Source: Polaromonas sp.
Lineage (GTDB): Bacteria > Pseudomonadota > Gammaproteobacteria > Burkholderiales > Burkholderiaceae_C
Assembly (NCBI GenBank): GCA_030683705.1
Contig: JAUXPP010000077.1
Span: 1 to 47,157 of the forward strand
Direction of reading: 5' to 3'
DNA length: 47,157 bases
Part shown: piece after piece, positions 38,285-45,811 of the stretch
Layout of the letters: each line of letters opens with the position of its first letter
Numbering within the stretch: the stretch's first letter is position 1
The notes under the pieces: generated by a model
Told to the model about the DNA's origin: nothing
Database searches by the model: none
What the model saw: the letters and a program-made list of their open reading frames with translations, nothing else
Program-made: the position numbers and the translations under genes

Positions 38285-39190
38285 ATGATCAGTGATTTCA
38301 AGGGAAAAACAGCGGTGTTGACCGGTGCCGGTTCGGGTTTCGGCCTCGAATGCGCGCGTATAGGCGCGCGCCTGGGCATGAACCTGGTGCTGGCCGATGT
38401 GCAGCAGGACGCCCTCGACAAGGCGGCTGCCGAAATTTCGGCGACTGGCGCGCCGGTGCTGGCCTTCCGGCTCGACGTGTCCAAAGCCGCCGAGGTCGAG
38501 GCCCTGGGCCAGGCGGTGTTTGAGCGTTTCGGTGCGCCGCATTTTGTTTTCAACAACGCCGGCGTGGGCGCCGGCGGCCTGGTCTGGGAAAACACGCTGA
38601 AGGACTGGGAGTGGGTGATCGGCGTCAACCTGATGGGCGTGGCCCACGGCGTGCGTGTGTTCACGCCCATGATGCTGGCGGCGGCCGCCAAAGACCCGGC
38701 CTGGCAAGGCCACATCGTCAACACCGCCAGCATGGCCGGCCTGCTCAATGCGCCCAACATGGGCATCTACAACGTCAGCAAACATGCGGTAGTGGCCATG
38801 AGCGAGACGCTGTACCAGGACCTGGCCCTGGTGACCGACCAGATCAGCGCCTCGGTGCTCTGCCCCTTCTTTGTGCCCACCGGCATCAGCCAGAGCCACC
38901 GCAACCGCCCGGACGGGCTGGAAGCGGCCAAACCCACGCGCAGCCAGCTGATCGGCCAGGCCATGAGCGACAAGGCCGTGGGTTCCGGCAAGGTCACGGC
39001 CGCCGAGGTCGCGCAAAAGGTTTTCGACGCGATCGCGGCCAACCAGTTTTATATCTACAGCCACCCCAAGGCGATCGGCTCGGTGCAGACGCGACTGGAG
39101 GACATCCTGCAGGCGCGCAACCCGACCAGTCCGTTTGCGCACAAGCCGGAACTCGGGGAAGAGCTGAAGAAGGCCTTGCGCGAGGCCTGA
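38285..39190 (+). CDS. Short-chain dehydrogenase/reductase
   Basis: A 301-residue classical SDR, longer than the 263-residue one upstream. Motifs: TGAGSGFGLE, NNAGVGAGG, the Ser in NTASMAG and YNVSKHA with catalytic Tyr and Lys. The C-terminal part after about 235 (AAEVAQKVFDAI, QFYIYSHPKAI) is the longer tail found in SDRs of lipid or steroid-like alcohol metabolism; the substrate is unknown. Start ATG 38285 has CAGGAG upstream. It ends 9 bp before the AraC-type regulator. Confidence 0.88.
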   Translation: MISDFKGKTAVLTGAGSGFGLECARIGARLGMNLVLADVQQDALDKAAAEISATGAPVLAFRLDVSKAAEVEALGQAVFERFGAPHFVFNNAGVGAGGLVWENTLKDWEWVIGVNLMGVAHGVRVFTPMMLAAAAKDPAWQGHIVNTASMAGLLNAPNMGIYNVSKHAVVAMSETLYQDLALVTDQISASVLCPFFVPTGISQSHRNRPDGLEAAKPTRSQLIGQAMSDKAVGSGKVTAAEVAQKVFDAIAANQFYIYSHPKAIGSVQTRLEDILQARNPTSPFAHKPELGEELKKALREA

Positions 39191-39199
39191 GGCCAGGCC

Positions 39200-40117
39200 A
39201 TGCTGAGCGTCACGCAGTTGCAGTCCGGCGCTATCGCGGTGCGGGACGTGCGCTGCAGCGCGGGGCCAGACGCCCGGCCGTTCACCGAGCTGCACCGGGC
39301 GTATTCGCTGGCCTATGTGCGCAAGGGCAGTTTCGGTTACCGCGCGCGCGGCGAACATCACGAACTGGTGGCCGGATCGATGCTGATCGGCAAACCCGGC
39401 GACGAGTTCATGTGCACCCACGACCACCATGTCTGCGGTGACGAATGCCTGGCTTTCCATCTTTCACCGGAAGTTGTGGACCTGGTCGGTGGTCATGACG
39501 GCGCCTGGCGAACCGGCGGACTGCCGCCTTTGCCCGAACTGATGGTGCTGGGTGAACTGGCGCAATCGGTGGCCGAGGGCCGCAGCGATGTCGGTCTCGA
39601 CGAAGCCGGCCTGTACCTGGCCTCGCGTTTTGTGGACGTGGTCAGCGGCCGCAAGCAGGCCTTCAAGCGTGCCACGGCCAGTGATAGACGGCGTGCGGTG
39701 GAAGCGGCGCTCTGGATCAGCAGCCATTCGCAGCAGGACATCGACCTCGAGCAGGCCGCGGGCCGCGCGGGGCTCAGCCCGTTTCATTTCCTGCGGCTGT
39801 TTTCGCGGGTGCTGGGGGTTTCGCCGCACCAATACCTGGTGCGTTCCCGGCTGCGTCACGCCGCGCGGCTGCTGGCCGGAGGCGAGCAGCCGGTCACCGA
39901 GGTGGCGCTGGACGTCGGTTTTGCCGACCTCAGCAACTTCGTTCGCACCTTTCACCGCGCGGCCGGTCTGTCCCCGGGTGCTTTCCGCCGGGCCGCCAGA
40001 ACAGGACTGAAAGGCGAGCGCAAGATTCTCCAAGACCGCATGGCTGCGCTGCTCGATGATGGACGCCTGATCCACCCATCCAGCAGGAAAACACCATGTA
40101 CGACCACCTCGGTTTAA
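39200..40117 (+). CDS. AraC-family transcriptional regulator
   Basis: A 305-residue regulator. The N-terminal half is a cupin-like sensor region ([38 protein letters not shown]), and the C-terminal half has two helix-turn-helix motifs ([32 protein letters not shown] and [33 protein letters not shown]). It follows the SDR gene by 9 bp. Its 3' end overlaps the VOC gene by 22 bases, with the last few residues (KTPCTTTSV) coded over the VOC start. It could control the neighbouring SDR/GST/GNAT genes. Confidence 0.88.
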   Translation: MLSVTQLQSGAIAVRDVRCSAGPDARPFTELHRAYSLAYVRKGSFGYRARGEHHELVAGSMLIGKPGDEFMCTHDHHVCGDECLAFHLSPEVVDLVGGHDGAWRTGGLPPLPELMVLGELAQSVAEGRSDVGLDEAGLYLASRFVDVVSGRKQAFKRATASDRRRAVEAALWISSHSQQDIDLEQAAGRAGLSPFHFLRLFSRVLGVSPHQYLVRSRLRHAARLLAGGEQPVTEVALDVGFADLSNFVRTFHRAAGLSPGAFRRAARTGLKGERKILQDRMAALLDDGRLIHPSSRKTPCTTTSV

Positions 40118-40455
40118 AAGTCAGCCATCTCGCCGCCAGCATCCGTTTTTACGAATCCGCCCTCGCACCGCTGGGCCATGTGCTGGGTTCACACGACGAC
40201 AGCTACGCCGGCATCGGCCCGGCCGGCGCGCCGGCCTTGTGGCTGTATGCCAGCGAGGAGGCGAAGGGGCGCGGCACCCATGTGGCCTTCCGCGCGGCCA
40301 GCCATGCGGCGGTGGATGCGTTTTACCAGGCCGGGCTCAAGGCGGGTGCCGAGGGCAACGGCGGACCCGGCCCACGCCCCGACTACAGCCCGACCTATTA
40401 CGCCGCCTTTTTGATCGACCCGGACGGCAACAACGTCGAAGCGGTGTGCCCCTGA
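40096..40455 (+). CDS. VOC superfamily (glyoxalase-like) protein
   Basis: A 119-residue one-domain VOC protein. It begins with the typical beta-alpha-beta unit ([23 protein letters not shown]) and ends with [18 protein letters not shown], with the metal-type Glu in the last strand. The protein could be a lyase, isomerase or binding protein; the family does not tell which. Start ATG 40096 lies within the AraC gene, preceded by CAGGAAA. Its stop lies in a palindrome shared with the DUF2917 stop. Confidence 0.85.
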   Translation: MYDHLGLKVSHLAASIRFYESALAPLGHVLGSHDDSYAGIGPAGAPALWLYASEEAKGRGTHVAFRAASHAAVDAFYQAGLKAGAEGNGGPGPRPDYSPTYYAAFLIDPDGNNVEAVCP

Positions 40456-40469
40456 GCGGGCCGCTCAGG
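40451..40469. other. 19-bp palindrome holding both stop codons of convergent genes
   Basis: CCTGAGCGG (40451-40459), one G, then CCGCTCAGG (40461-40469): perfect 9-base arms. The VOC stop TGA is in the left arm and the DUF2917 stop TGA (as TCA) in the right one. It may form a 3'-end hairpin in both mRNAs; there is no U tract, so it is not a standard terminator. Confidence 0.6.
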
Positions 40470-40791
40470 CGGGCTGGAGCGCCAGCATCATCCGGGCGCC
40501 ACGGCCACCGCCGGCCTTGCCGGTCCGGCGTGCCGCTTGCGCAGCAGGCGCGAGTTCCAGGCTCAGCGATGACGGTCCCATCGCGTAGATGATCGCGCGG
40601 CGGTGCTGGGTGGTGAGAAAACGCTCGCCGGCGGACAGCACGATGTCGCGCGTGTCGTTGTCCAGCGTGATCCACAGGCTGCCGTCGCGGCAGGTCATCA
40701 GCAGGCCAGCGGCATCAGCCACGCTGAACATGCCCTGATGGGCCAGGGACAGGTCGAACTGGCTGGTCAGCGGGGTAGGGCAGGGTGTCAT
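40465..40791 (-). CDS. DUF2917 protein
   Basis: A 108-residue cytoplasmic protein with the DUF2917 pattern: CRDGSLWITLDNDTRDIVLSAGERF, a short cupin-like strand set. The C-terminal third is Ala/Gly/Arg-rich and not conserved-looking. The function is unknown. Start ATG 40791 is preceded by AAAGGA, and a good promoter lies just upstream; the longer open frame on this strand is antisense to the LysR gene. It is divergent from that LysR gene, which is then a natural candidate regulator. Confidence 0.8.
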   Translation of the reverse strand: MTPCPTPLTSQFDLSLAHQGMFSVADAAGLLMTCRDGSLWITLDNDTRDIVLSAGERFLTTQHRRAIIYAMGPSSLSLELAPAAQAARRTGKAGGGRGARMMLALQPA

Positions 40792-40821
40792 GGCAGTCCT
40801 TTCACATTCGGTATGGAAATG

Positions 40822-40850
40822 AATATACTGGCCAGCCCCAGAGGCATCAA
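40822..40850 (-). promoter_or_regulatory. Sigma-70-type promoter of the DUF2917 gene
   Basis: On the minus strand TTGATG (40850-40845) and TATATT (40827-40822) are spaced by exactly 17 bases; the matches are four of six and five of six to consensus. Transcription would start near 40815, leaving a leader of about 24 bases with the AAAGGA ribosome site. The adjoining LysR-type start at 40873 makes this a divergent regulatory region. Confidence 0.55.
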
Positions 40851-40872
40851 ACGGTGAATTGGAATCTGTTGC

Positions 40873-41838
40873 ATGCGTCCAGCGAATGCCAAAGTCCCCG
40901 GCGTGCCCCCCGTCACGGGCATCCGGCGCGGGCAGCTCCCGCGCCTGGATCTGCTCTACAGCTTTGAGGCCGCAGCGCGCAGCCTGAGTTTCACGCGGGC
41001 GGCGGCAGAGCTGTTCCTGACCCAGTCGGCAGTCAGCCGGCAGATCCAGCAACTCGAAGCCGAGATCGGTGTTGCGCTGTTCGAGCGCCGGCATCGTGCG
41101 CTGGTGTTGACCGAAGCCGGCAGCGTGATGCAGCGCGCGGTCGCCGACTGCATGGAGCGGCTGCGCGACGCCACCGCCAGCGTGCGCGCCATCACGGCGC
41201 CGCGGCAGGTCGCCATCACCACCACGCCGGGCTTTGCGTCGCTCTGGCTGATCCCGCGCCTGGCGCGTTTCACCGCGACCCATCCGGGGGTGGACGTCCG
41301 GATTTCCGCGACGCTGGAGGTGCTGGACCTGGAGCGCAGCGGCATCGACGTGTCGGTCCGCCTGAGGACCATAGAACATGCGCAGGGCCGTTCCCTGTTC
41401 GAGGAGACGGTCACCCCGGTGTGTTCACCCCTGCTGCTGAAAAACCGCGCCTTGCCTCTGAAAAAGCCCGCCGACCTGGCCGGCCACACCTTGCTGACCA
41501 TCGACAAACCGCAGGGCCAGCCGCTGGCCATGGACTGGGAGCCCTGGTTCCGGGTCATGGGCCTGCCGGAACTTCGCATGAAAAACACGCTGCAGTTTTC
41601 GCAGTACTCCGATGTGGTGGCCGCAGCGGTGGCCGGACAGGGCGTGGCGATCGGCCGCCTGCCCCTGCTGGCGGAACTGCTGCGCGAAGGCCGGCTGGTT
41701 GCGCCCTTTAGCGGCGCCGCTTCGCATTTTGGTTATTTCGTGACGGTGGCGCCGCGATCGGCGGCCAATGCCGATGCGCAGGATTTCGTGCGCTGGCTGA
41801 TGGCGGAGGCCGAATCCGCGAAGATTGTTTGCGCCTGA
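40873..41838 (+). CDS. LysR-family transcriptional regulator, GcvA-like
   Basis: A 321-residue regulator. After an N-terminal leader of about 20 residues, the winged helix-turn-helix is clear (LDLLYSFEAAARSLSFTRAAAELFLTQSAVSRQIQQLE). It is followed by the linker helix and an effector domain from about 115 (QVAITTTPGFASLWLIPRL, GIDVSVRL, VAAAVAGQGVAIGRLPLLAELLREGRLVAPF) of the GcvA type. Start ATG 40873; the first 20 residues are poorly conserved-looking, so a later start is possible. It is divergent from DUF2917, about 80 bp away, and convergent with the DM13 gene. Confidence 0.9.
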   Translation: MRPANAKVPGVPPVTGIRRGQLPRLDLLYSFEAAARSLSFTRAAAELFLTQSAVSRQIQQLEAEIGVALFERRHRALVLTEAGSVMQRAVADCMERLRDATASVRAITAPRQVAITTTPGFASLWLIPRLARFTATHPGVDVRISATLEVLDLERSGIDVSVRLRTIEHAQGRSLFEETVTPVCSPLLLKNRALPLKKPADLAGHTLLTIDKPQGQPLAMDWEPWFRVMGLPELRMKNTLQFSQYSDVVAAAVAGQGVAIGRLPLLAELLREGRLVAPFSGAASHFGYFVTVAPRSAANADAQDFVRWLMAEAESAKIVCA

Positions 41839-41844
41839 GGCTTG

Positions 41845-42315
41845 CTAACGGTACTTCGCCGCCGAGATGAACTCCGAGAAGGTTTCGCACCAGACCAGCA
41901 CCGTGGTGTATTGCGCCACGTCCACGCCCTCCGGCACCGGCACGATGAAGTTTTCGAAGGTCTTGATGTCGCCGACACGCTGTGAGCGCGACTTGAGCTG
42001 CAGGAACTGCGCTTCGTTCTCGACGAACTCCGGCACCAGGTAAAGTTTGTAGTCGGGTCCGGGCGAGACCTTGCCCATCAGCGCAATGCTGTGTTGGCCC
42101 ACCGACACCTCACCTTCACCCCAGTGCAGCAGGTCGCTGCCGGCGAGGTCGCGGCGGAAGTTTCCCTTGAAGCTGGCGGGCCCTGCCGCCGCCTGCACCT
42201 GTGCCGCGGACGGGGCGGCAGGGGCGGTCAGGATGGGCAGCAGGTAGATGCCCAGCACAAAACCGGTCAGCAGCACGGCCAGATGCGAAGCCGCCAGCCA
42301 AAGGATTTTTTTCAT
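41845..42315 (-). CDS. DM13 domain membrane-anchored protein
   Basis: A 156-residue protein. A single hydrophobic segment at about 4-27 (ILWLAASHLAVLLTGFVLGIYLLP) anchors it, with the rest probably periplasmic. The DM13 domain spans about 48-155: GSDLLHWGEGEVSV, DYKLYLVPEF and the C-terminal VLVWCETFSEFISAAKY with its conserved Cys. DM13 domains are predicted electron-transfer or redox modules. The ATG overlaps the stop of the DUF1223 gene (ATGA at 42312-42315), indicating a coupled pair. Confidence 0.85.
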   Translation of the reverse strand: MKKILWLAASHLAVLLTGFVLGIYLLPILTAPAAPSAAQVQAAAGPASFKGNFRRDLAGSDLLHWGEGEVSVGQHSIALMGKVSPGPDYKLYLVPEFVENEAQFLQLKSRSQRVGDIKTFENFIVPVPEGVDVAQYTTVLVWCETFSEFISAAKYR

Positions 42316-43079
42316 GAGGCTTTCACGATACCGCATTGCAGGCTCAAGGCCTGCAAAGTGTTGCCGCTCTGTGGCTCGACCACCACCAGGTTGATTTGCC
42401 GCTCGTGGCCGGGTGTCGCGGCCAGGCTGCGCAAGCCCAGTTTCTGCGGTGTGCTGCCGCCCTGGTAGGTGCCGGCCTGGGTGTACTGGCGCACCACAAA
42501 GTCGTGTTTCAGGAATTCGCCGGCGTTTTCACCGGCCTTGACCCGGGAACTGTGGCCGTGTTCCGTCACCGTCCAGTAGGCGGCCCAGGCCTGCGCCGCG
42601 CCGCTCCCGGCTGCCGGGGTGACGCTTGCTTCGAACTGGTCGTCGGCCAGCCGCTTCAGGGCAATGTGCATGCGGGCCGCGCCGCGCGGGCCGGTGATAC
42701 GTGACTGCGCGTTGCCCCATTGCGGCCAATCGCGGCCATTGACCACCACTTGCGGGGTGTAGATGTTACGCAGGCGGTTGTGGGCGGCAATCTCGCGCTG
42801 GCGGGTGGTGTGGGCCGGCGCGGCAAACCGGTCCACCCAGCCGAGCTGGTCCCAGTAGCCGACGTGAAAGGCCTGTACCACCACATCCTGGCCCTTGAAG
42901 CCAGAGACCCACTGGTCAGCCGGCGGGCAGGAGCTGCAGCCTTCCGAGGTGTACAGCTCCAGCACTGGCGTCACTTGCGGGCCGGAACTCGCGGCGCACT
43001 GGGCTTGCATGCCGAATGTGGCTGTAGCGCACACCAGGCAAGCGCTGGCAGCTATGATTTTGGGAGCAAATGCGAACAT
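42312..43079 (-). CDS. DUF1223 thioredoxin-like exported protein
   Basis: A 255-residue protein with a signal peptide (about 1-28). The mature part begins with VLELYTSEGCSSCPPADQWV, the DUF1223 Cys motif in a thioredoxin-like fold, then VQAFHVGYWDQLGWVDRFA and YTPQVVVNGRDW. The likely role is a periplasmic redox protein, consistent with its coupling to the DM13 gene. Start ATG 43079 is chosen; an in-frame TTG at 43103 could add eight residues. Bases 43039-43068, which code for part of the signal peptide, resemble a family B repeat. Confidence 0.85.
   Translation of the reverse strand: MFAFAPKIIAASACLVCATATFGMQAQCAASSGPQVTPVLELYTSEGCSSCPPADQWVSGFKGQDVVVQAFHVGYWDQLGWVDRFAAPAHTTRQREIAAHNRLRNIYTPQVVVNGRDWPQWGNAQSRITGPRGAARMHIALKRLADDQFEASVTPAAGSGAAQAWAAYWTVTEHGHSSRVKAGENAGEFLKHDFVVRQYTQAGTYQGGSTPQKLGLRSLAATPGHERQINLVVVEPQSGNTLQALSLQCGIVKAS
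43039..43068 (+). repeat. Possible degenerate family B repeat in a signal peptide
   Basis: CAAGCGCTGGCAGCTATGAT, then TTTGGGAGCA, matches the family B core at CAAGCGC, GCAGCTAT and AGCA, but the right hairpin arm is lost. It lies in the signal-peptide region of the DUF1223 gene, on the opposite strand. The match could be chance in Ala/Ser-coding DNA. Confidence 0.3.
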
Positions 43080-43165
43080 GTCCGGAATTCTTTTGAGCGG
43101 CAATTCCGGTTGGTCGCGTGGCGCGGCGGCTTCTTACAGCCGCTGCGCGGCAGAGCGTTGTAGGG

Positions 43166-43197
43166 AAGCGCTGAACCAGTGCTTGCAGCGCTTTTTT
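43166..43197 (+). terminator. Terminator-like hairpin, facing no known gene
   Basis: AAGCGCTG (43166-43173) and CAGCGCTT pair around a 12-base loop and are followed by a T tract, but on the plus strand. Both flanking genes read on the minus strand, where the hairpin would be preceded by A residues. It overlaps the stop of the LapA-like gene, so it may simply be a structured 3' end or stop antisense transcription. Confidence 0.35.
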
Positions 43198-43714
43198 AGC
43201 GCAGGATTGGGCTCTCTGCGAGCACGGGTGCGCGGGGCACGCCGTCCCGGCGTTCCAGCCGGTCTTCCAGCTCGCCGATATAGGCCGCCAGGGTGTTGCC
43301 TGACTGGTCGATTTTGGCAGCCAGGGCCTGCTGGCTCTGCGCCAGCCGTTCCGTGAGCGCGGTCACCTGCGCGGCCTCGCGATGCTGGGCGGCGACTTCC
43401 TTCGCCTCGAGGTAGCTGCGCAGTTCGGTGAAGCGTGATGCCTCGGCCTTGTCGGCCAGCTCGCGCTGGGCATGCAGCTCGCGCGCGGTCTGGCGGGTTT
43501 CGATCAGGTGAGTGCTCTGGATATACAGCGTGGTCGCCAGGAACAGCAACAGCGCCGCCGCCAGGATCACCAGCATGACCAGGCCCAGCGGCGCCTGCAC
43601 CGTGGTGAAACCCAGGCTCAACAGGGCGGGGCGGGTGAATTCGTCCATGTTCAGCGCGGCAAAACCGGCCATCAACACAATGGCCACAATCAACACAATG
43701 GTTCGGGTACGCAT
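43196..43714 (-). CDS. LapA-like membrane protein with a coiled-coil tail
   Basis: A 172-residue protein. Two membrane segments (about 5-22 and 40-66) carry the LapA/DUF1049 pattern: FAALNMDEFTRPALLSLG, then APLGLVMLVILAAALLLF. A long helical region from about 75 to 150 (ARELHAQRELADKAEASRF, AQHREAAQVTALTERLAQSQQALAAKIDQ) looks like a cytoplasmic coiled coil. LapA-type proteins act with LapB in lipopolysaccharide assembly control, but this one is longer and not next to lapB. Start ATG 43714 has GAGGAG upstream. It lies on the same strand as the DUF1223 gene, 116 bp before it. Confidence 0.7.
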   Translation of the reverse strand: MRTRTIVLIVAIVLMAGFAALNMDEFTRPALLSLGFTTVQAPLGLVMLVILAAALLLFLATTLYIQSTHLIETRQTARELHAQRELADKAEASRFTELRSYLEAKEVAAQHREAAQVTALTERLAQSQQALAAKIDQSGNTLAAYIGELEDRLERRDGVPRAPVLAESPILR

Positions 43715-43810
43715 GCTCGGGACTCCTCAAAATGGAAGTCCTGATCTTCCCGCGGCCGGGCCGGCCTTGTCTGTAGGAAAAAGGCCTGAATCCGCGCCTG
43801 CAGCCAGGCC

Positions 43811-45682
43811 CTAGCCGGGTCCGGGCACCCGCGGGTCCGGCGGCGAAGGCGGCGAGGACGGCGGCGCCTCCTCGATCACTTCGGCAGCTTCTTCATTGAG
43901 CGCCTTGCCGGCCTGTTTGGGCCGCGTCAACGGGGTCGGGGTCCAGCGCCCGCCGTGCATCAGGTCGATGCCGCTGCTGATGTCGCCGCACAGCTGCAGT
44001 TGCAGGCGCTCGGCGTCGCGGCGGCGGATGTCTGCGGCAATCTCGGCCACCTCGGCGTCGGCGACACCGAGCTGGCGCAAGGCCTCGCTGCTGAAGGCCA
44101 TGGCCGATTCGAAGGTCTCACGCATCTGGTAGTCCACGCCGTGGCGGATCAATTCGATCGCGTGCTGCCGGTCATACGAGCGCGCCAGAATGGGCGTCAG
44201 CGGAAACTCGTGTTTGGCCAGCTCGACGATGCGGGTGGTGGCCTCCTTGTTGTCCACACAGACGAGGATGGCCCGCGCGTGTGATGCGCCGCTGGCATGC
44301 AACACGTCCATGCGGGTGCCGTCGCCGTAATACACCTTGAAGCCGAACCGCGCCGCGCTGCGGATCATGTCGGTGTCGTTTTCGATCAGGGCAATGTCGA
44401 TGCCGCGCGCCAGCAGCGCCTGGCTGGCGATCTGTCCGAAGCGCCCGAAGCCGATGATCAGCACGCTGCCCTTGATCTCGCGGGCTTCCTCCACGCTTTC
44501 GATGCCGTCCAGGTCGGGCTCGCCCTCGGCCGGGGTGACCCAGCGCAGCGCAAAAACCGCCAGCGGCGTCAGCGCCATCGAGATGATGATGACCGCCGTG
44601 AGGATCGCATTGACACTGGCATCAACAATCCCGGCCGCGGCCGCCGCCGAATACAGCACAAAGGCGAACTCGCCGCCCTGGGCCATCAGTGCAGTGCGCT
44701 GCAGCGCGTCGCCATGGCTGGACTTGGTCACCCGCGCCACGGCGTAAATGCCCAGGCCCTTGAAGACCATATAGGCCAGCACACCACCGAGGATCAGTGG
44801 CCAGTCGGCCAGCACCAGCGGGATGTCCAGCGACATGCCGACGCCCATGAAAAACAGGCCCAGCAGGATGCCGCGGAAAGGCTCGATGTCGGCCTCGAGC
44901 TGGTGCCGGAAGGTCGATTCGGACAACATCACGCCGGCGGCAAAGGCCCCCATGGCCATGGACAGGCCGCCCCACTGCATGGCCAGCGCCGAGCCCAGCA
45001 CCACCAGCAGCGCCGCGGCGGTCATGACCTCGCGCGCATGCGCCCGGGCCAGGATGCGGAACAGCGGGTTGAGCAGCCAGCGGCTGACCGCCACCAGGCC
45101 GACGATGGCGGCCAGCGCCGCGCCAATCGTGACCCAGCGCGAGACACCGCCCGAGGTGGCCGGCGCCATGAAGGCGACAATGGCCAGCAGCGGCACGATG
45201 GCCAGGTCCTCCAGCAGCAGGATGGACACCATGCGCTGGCCGCGCGGTGTCGAGGTGTCGCCGCGTTCGTCGAGCAGTTGCATCACGATGGCGGTGGAAG
45301 AGAGCACAAAACCCATGGCCGCGATAAAGGCCACCGGCAGCTTGAGCCCGGCCGCCGCGCCCACGCCGGTCAGCAGCGCGCCGCAGACCACCACCTGCAG
45401 CAGGCCCAGGCCGAAAATCTCGCGGCGCAGCTTCCACAGGCGCGTCGGCTGCATTTCCAGGCCGATCACAAACAGGAACATCACCACGCCGAGTTCGGCC
45501 ACATGCAGGATGGTGGCCGCATCGGTGAAAAAACCCATGCCAAAGGGACCGATGGCCAGGCCGGCGGCGAGGTAACCCAGCACCGAGCCCAATCCGAGGC
45601 GCTTGAACAGCGGCACGGCCAGCACGCCGGCGCCCAGCAGGACCACCACCTTGAGGAGTTCGCTGCCTGATTCGACTGCCAT
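43811..45682 (-). CDS. Monovalent cation:proton antiporter, Kef type (CPA2), with RCK domain
   Basis: A 623-residue membrane transporter. The N-terminal 380 residues hold about 12 hydrophobic segments with CPA2 motifs (RLGLGSVLGYLAAGLAIGP, GLEMQPTRLWKLRREIFGLG, LSSTAIVMQLLDERG, MGAFAAGVMLSES). A cytoplasmic RCK_N domain follows at about 405-525, with the nucleotide-binding motif IIGFGRFGQIASQALL. The tail is acidic and Pro-rich. Length matches E. coli KefC/KefB (about 600-620), which release K+ on electrophile stress under glutathione control; no KefF/KefG partner gene is adjacent. The ATG 45682 fits the family; the longer frame upstream is antisense to tex. It is divergent from tex. Confidence 0.9.
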   Translation of the reverse strand: MAVESGSELLKVVVLLGAGVLAVPLFKRLGLGSVLGYLAAGLAIGPFGMGFFTDAATILHVAELGVVMFLFVIGLEMQPTRLWKLRREIFGLGLLQVVVCGALLTGVGAAAGLKLPVAFIAAMGFVLSSTAIVMQLLDERGDTSTPRGQRMVSILLLEDLAIVPLLAIVAFMAPATSGGVSRWVTIGAALAAIVGLVAVSRWLLNPLFRILARAHAREVMTAAALLVVLGSALAMQWGGLSMAMGAFAAGVMLSESTFRHQLEADIEPFRGILLGLFFMGVGMSLDIPLVLADWPLILGGVLAYMVFKGLGIYAVARVTKSSHGDALQRTALMAQGGEFAFVLYSAAAAAGIVDASVNAILTAVIIISMALTPLAVFALRWVTPAEGEPDLDGIESVEEAREIKGSVLIIGFGRFGQIASQALLARGIDIALIENDTDMIRSAARFGFKVYYGDGTRMDVLHASGASHARAILVCVDNKEATTRIVELAKHEFPLTPILARSYDRQHAIELIRHGVDYQMRETFESAMAFSSEALRQLGVADAEVAEIAADIRRRDAERLQLQLCGDISSGIDLMHGGRWTPTPLTRPKQAGKALNEEAAEVIEEAPPSSPPSPPDPRVPGPG

Positions 45683-45811
45683 GAGTGTCCTGTGTGCTGC
45701 TGGATGGGAAGAAGGGGCGGGAGGTGAACATGGTAGCGGAGTTTGGCGGCCTGGCGGCGCTGCCGCCTGTGGCAAACTCGCCCCCTTTCTCCCAGCGCAT
45801 TCCAGACATCC

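Noticed and set aside
38285..40455. The SDR/AraC/VOC genes as a defence or mobile island
   Set aside because: Composition, codon use and spacing match the surroundings, with no integrase, transposase or attachment repeats.
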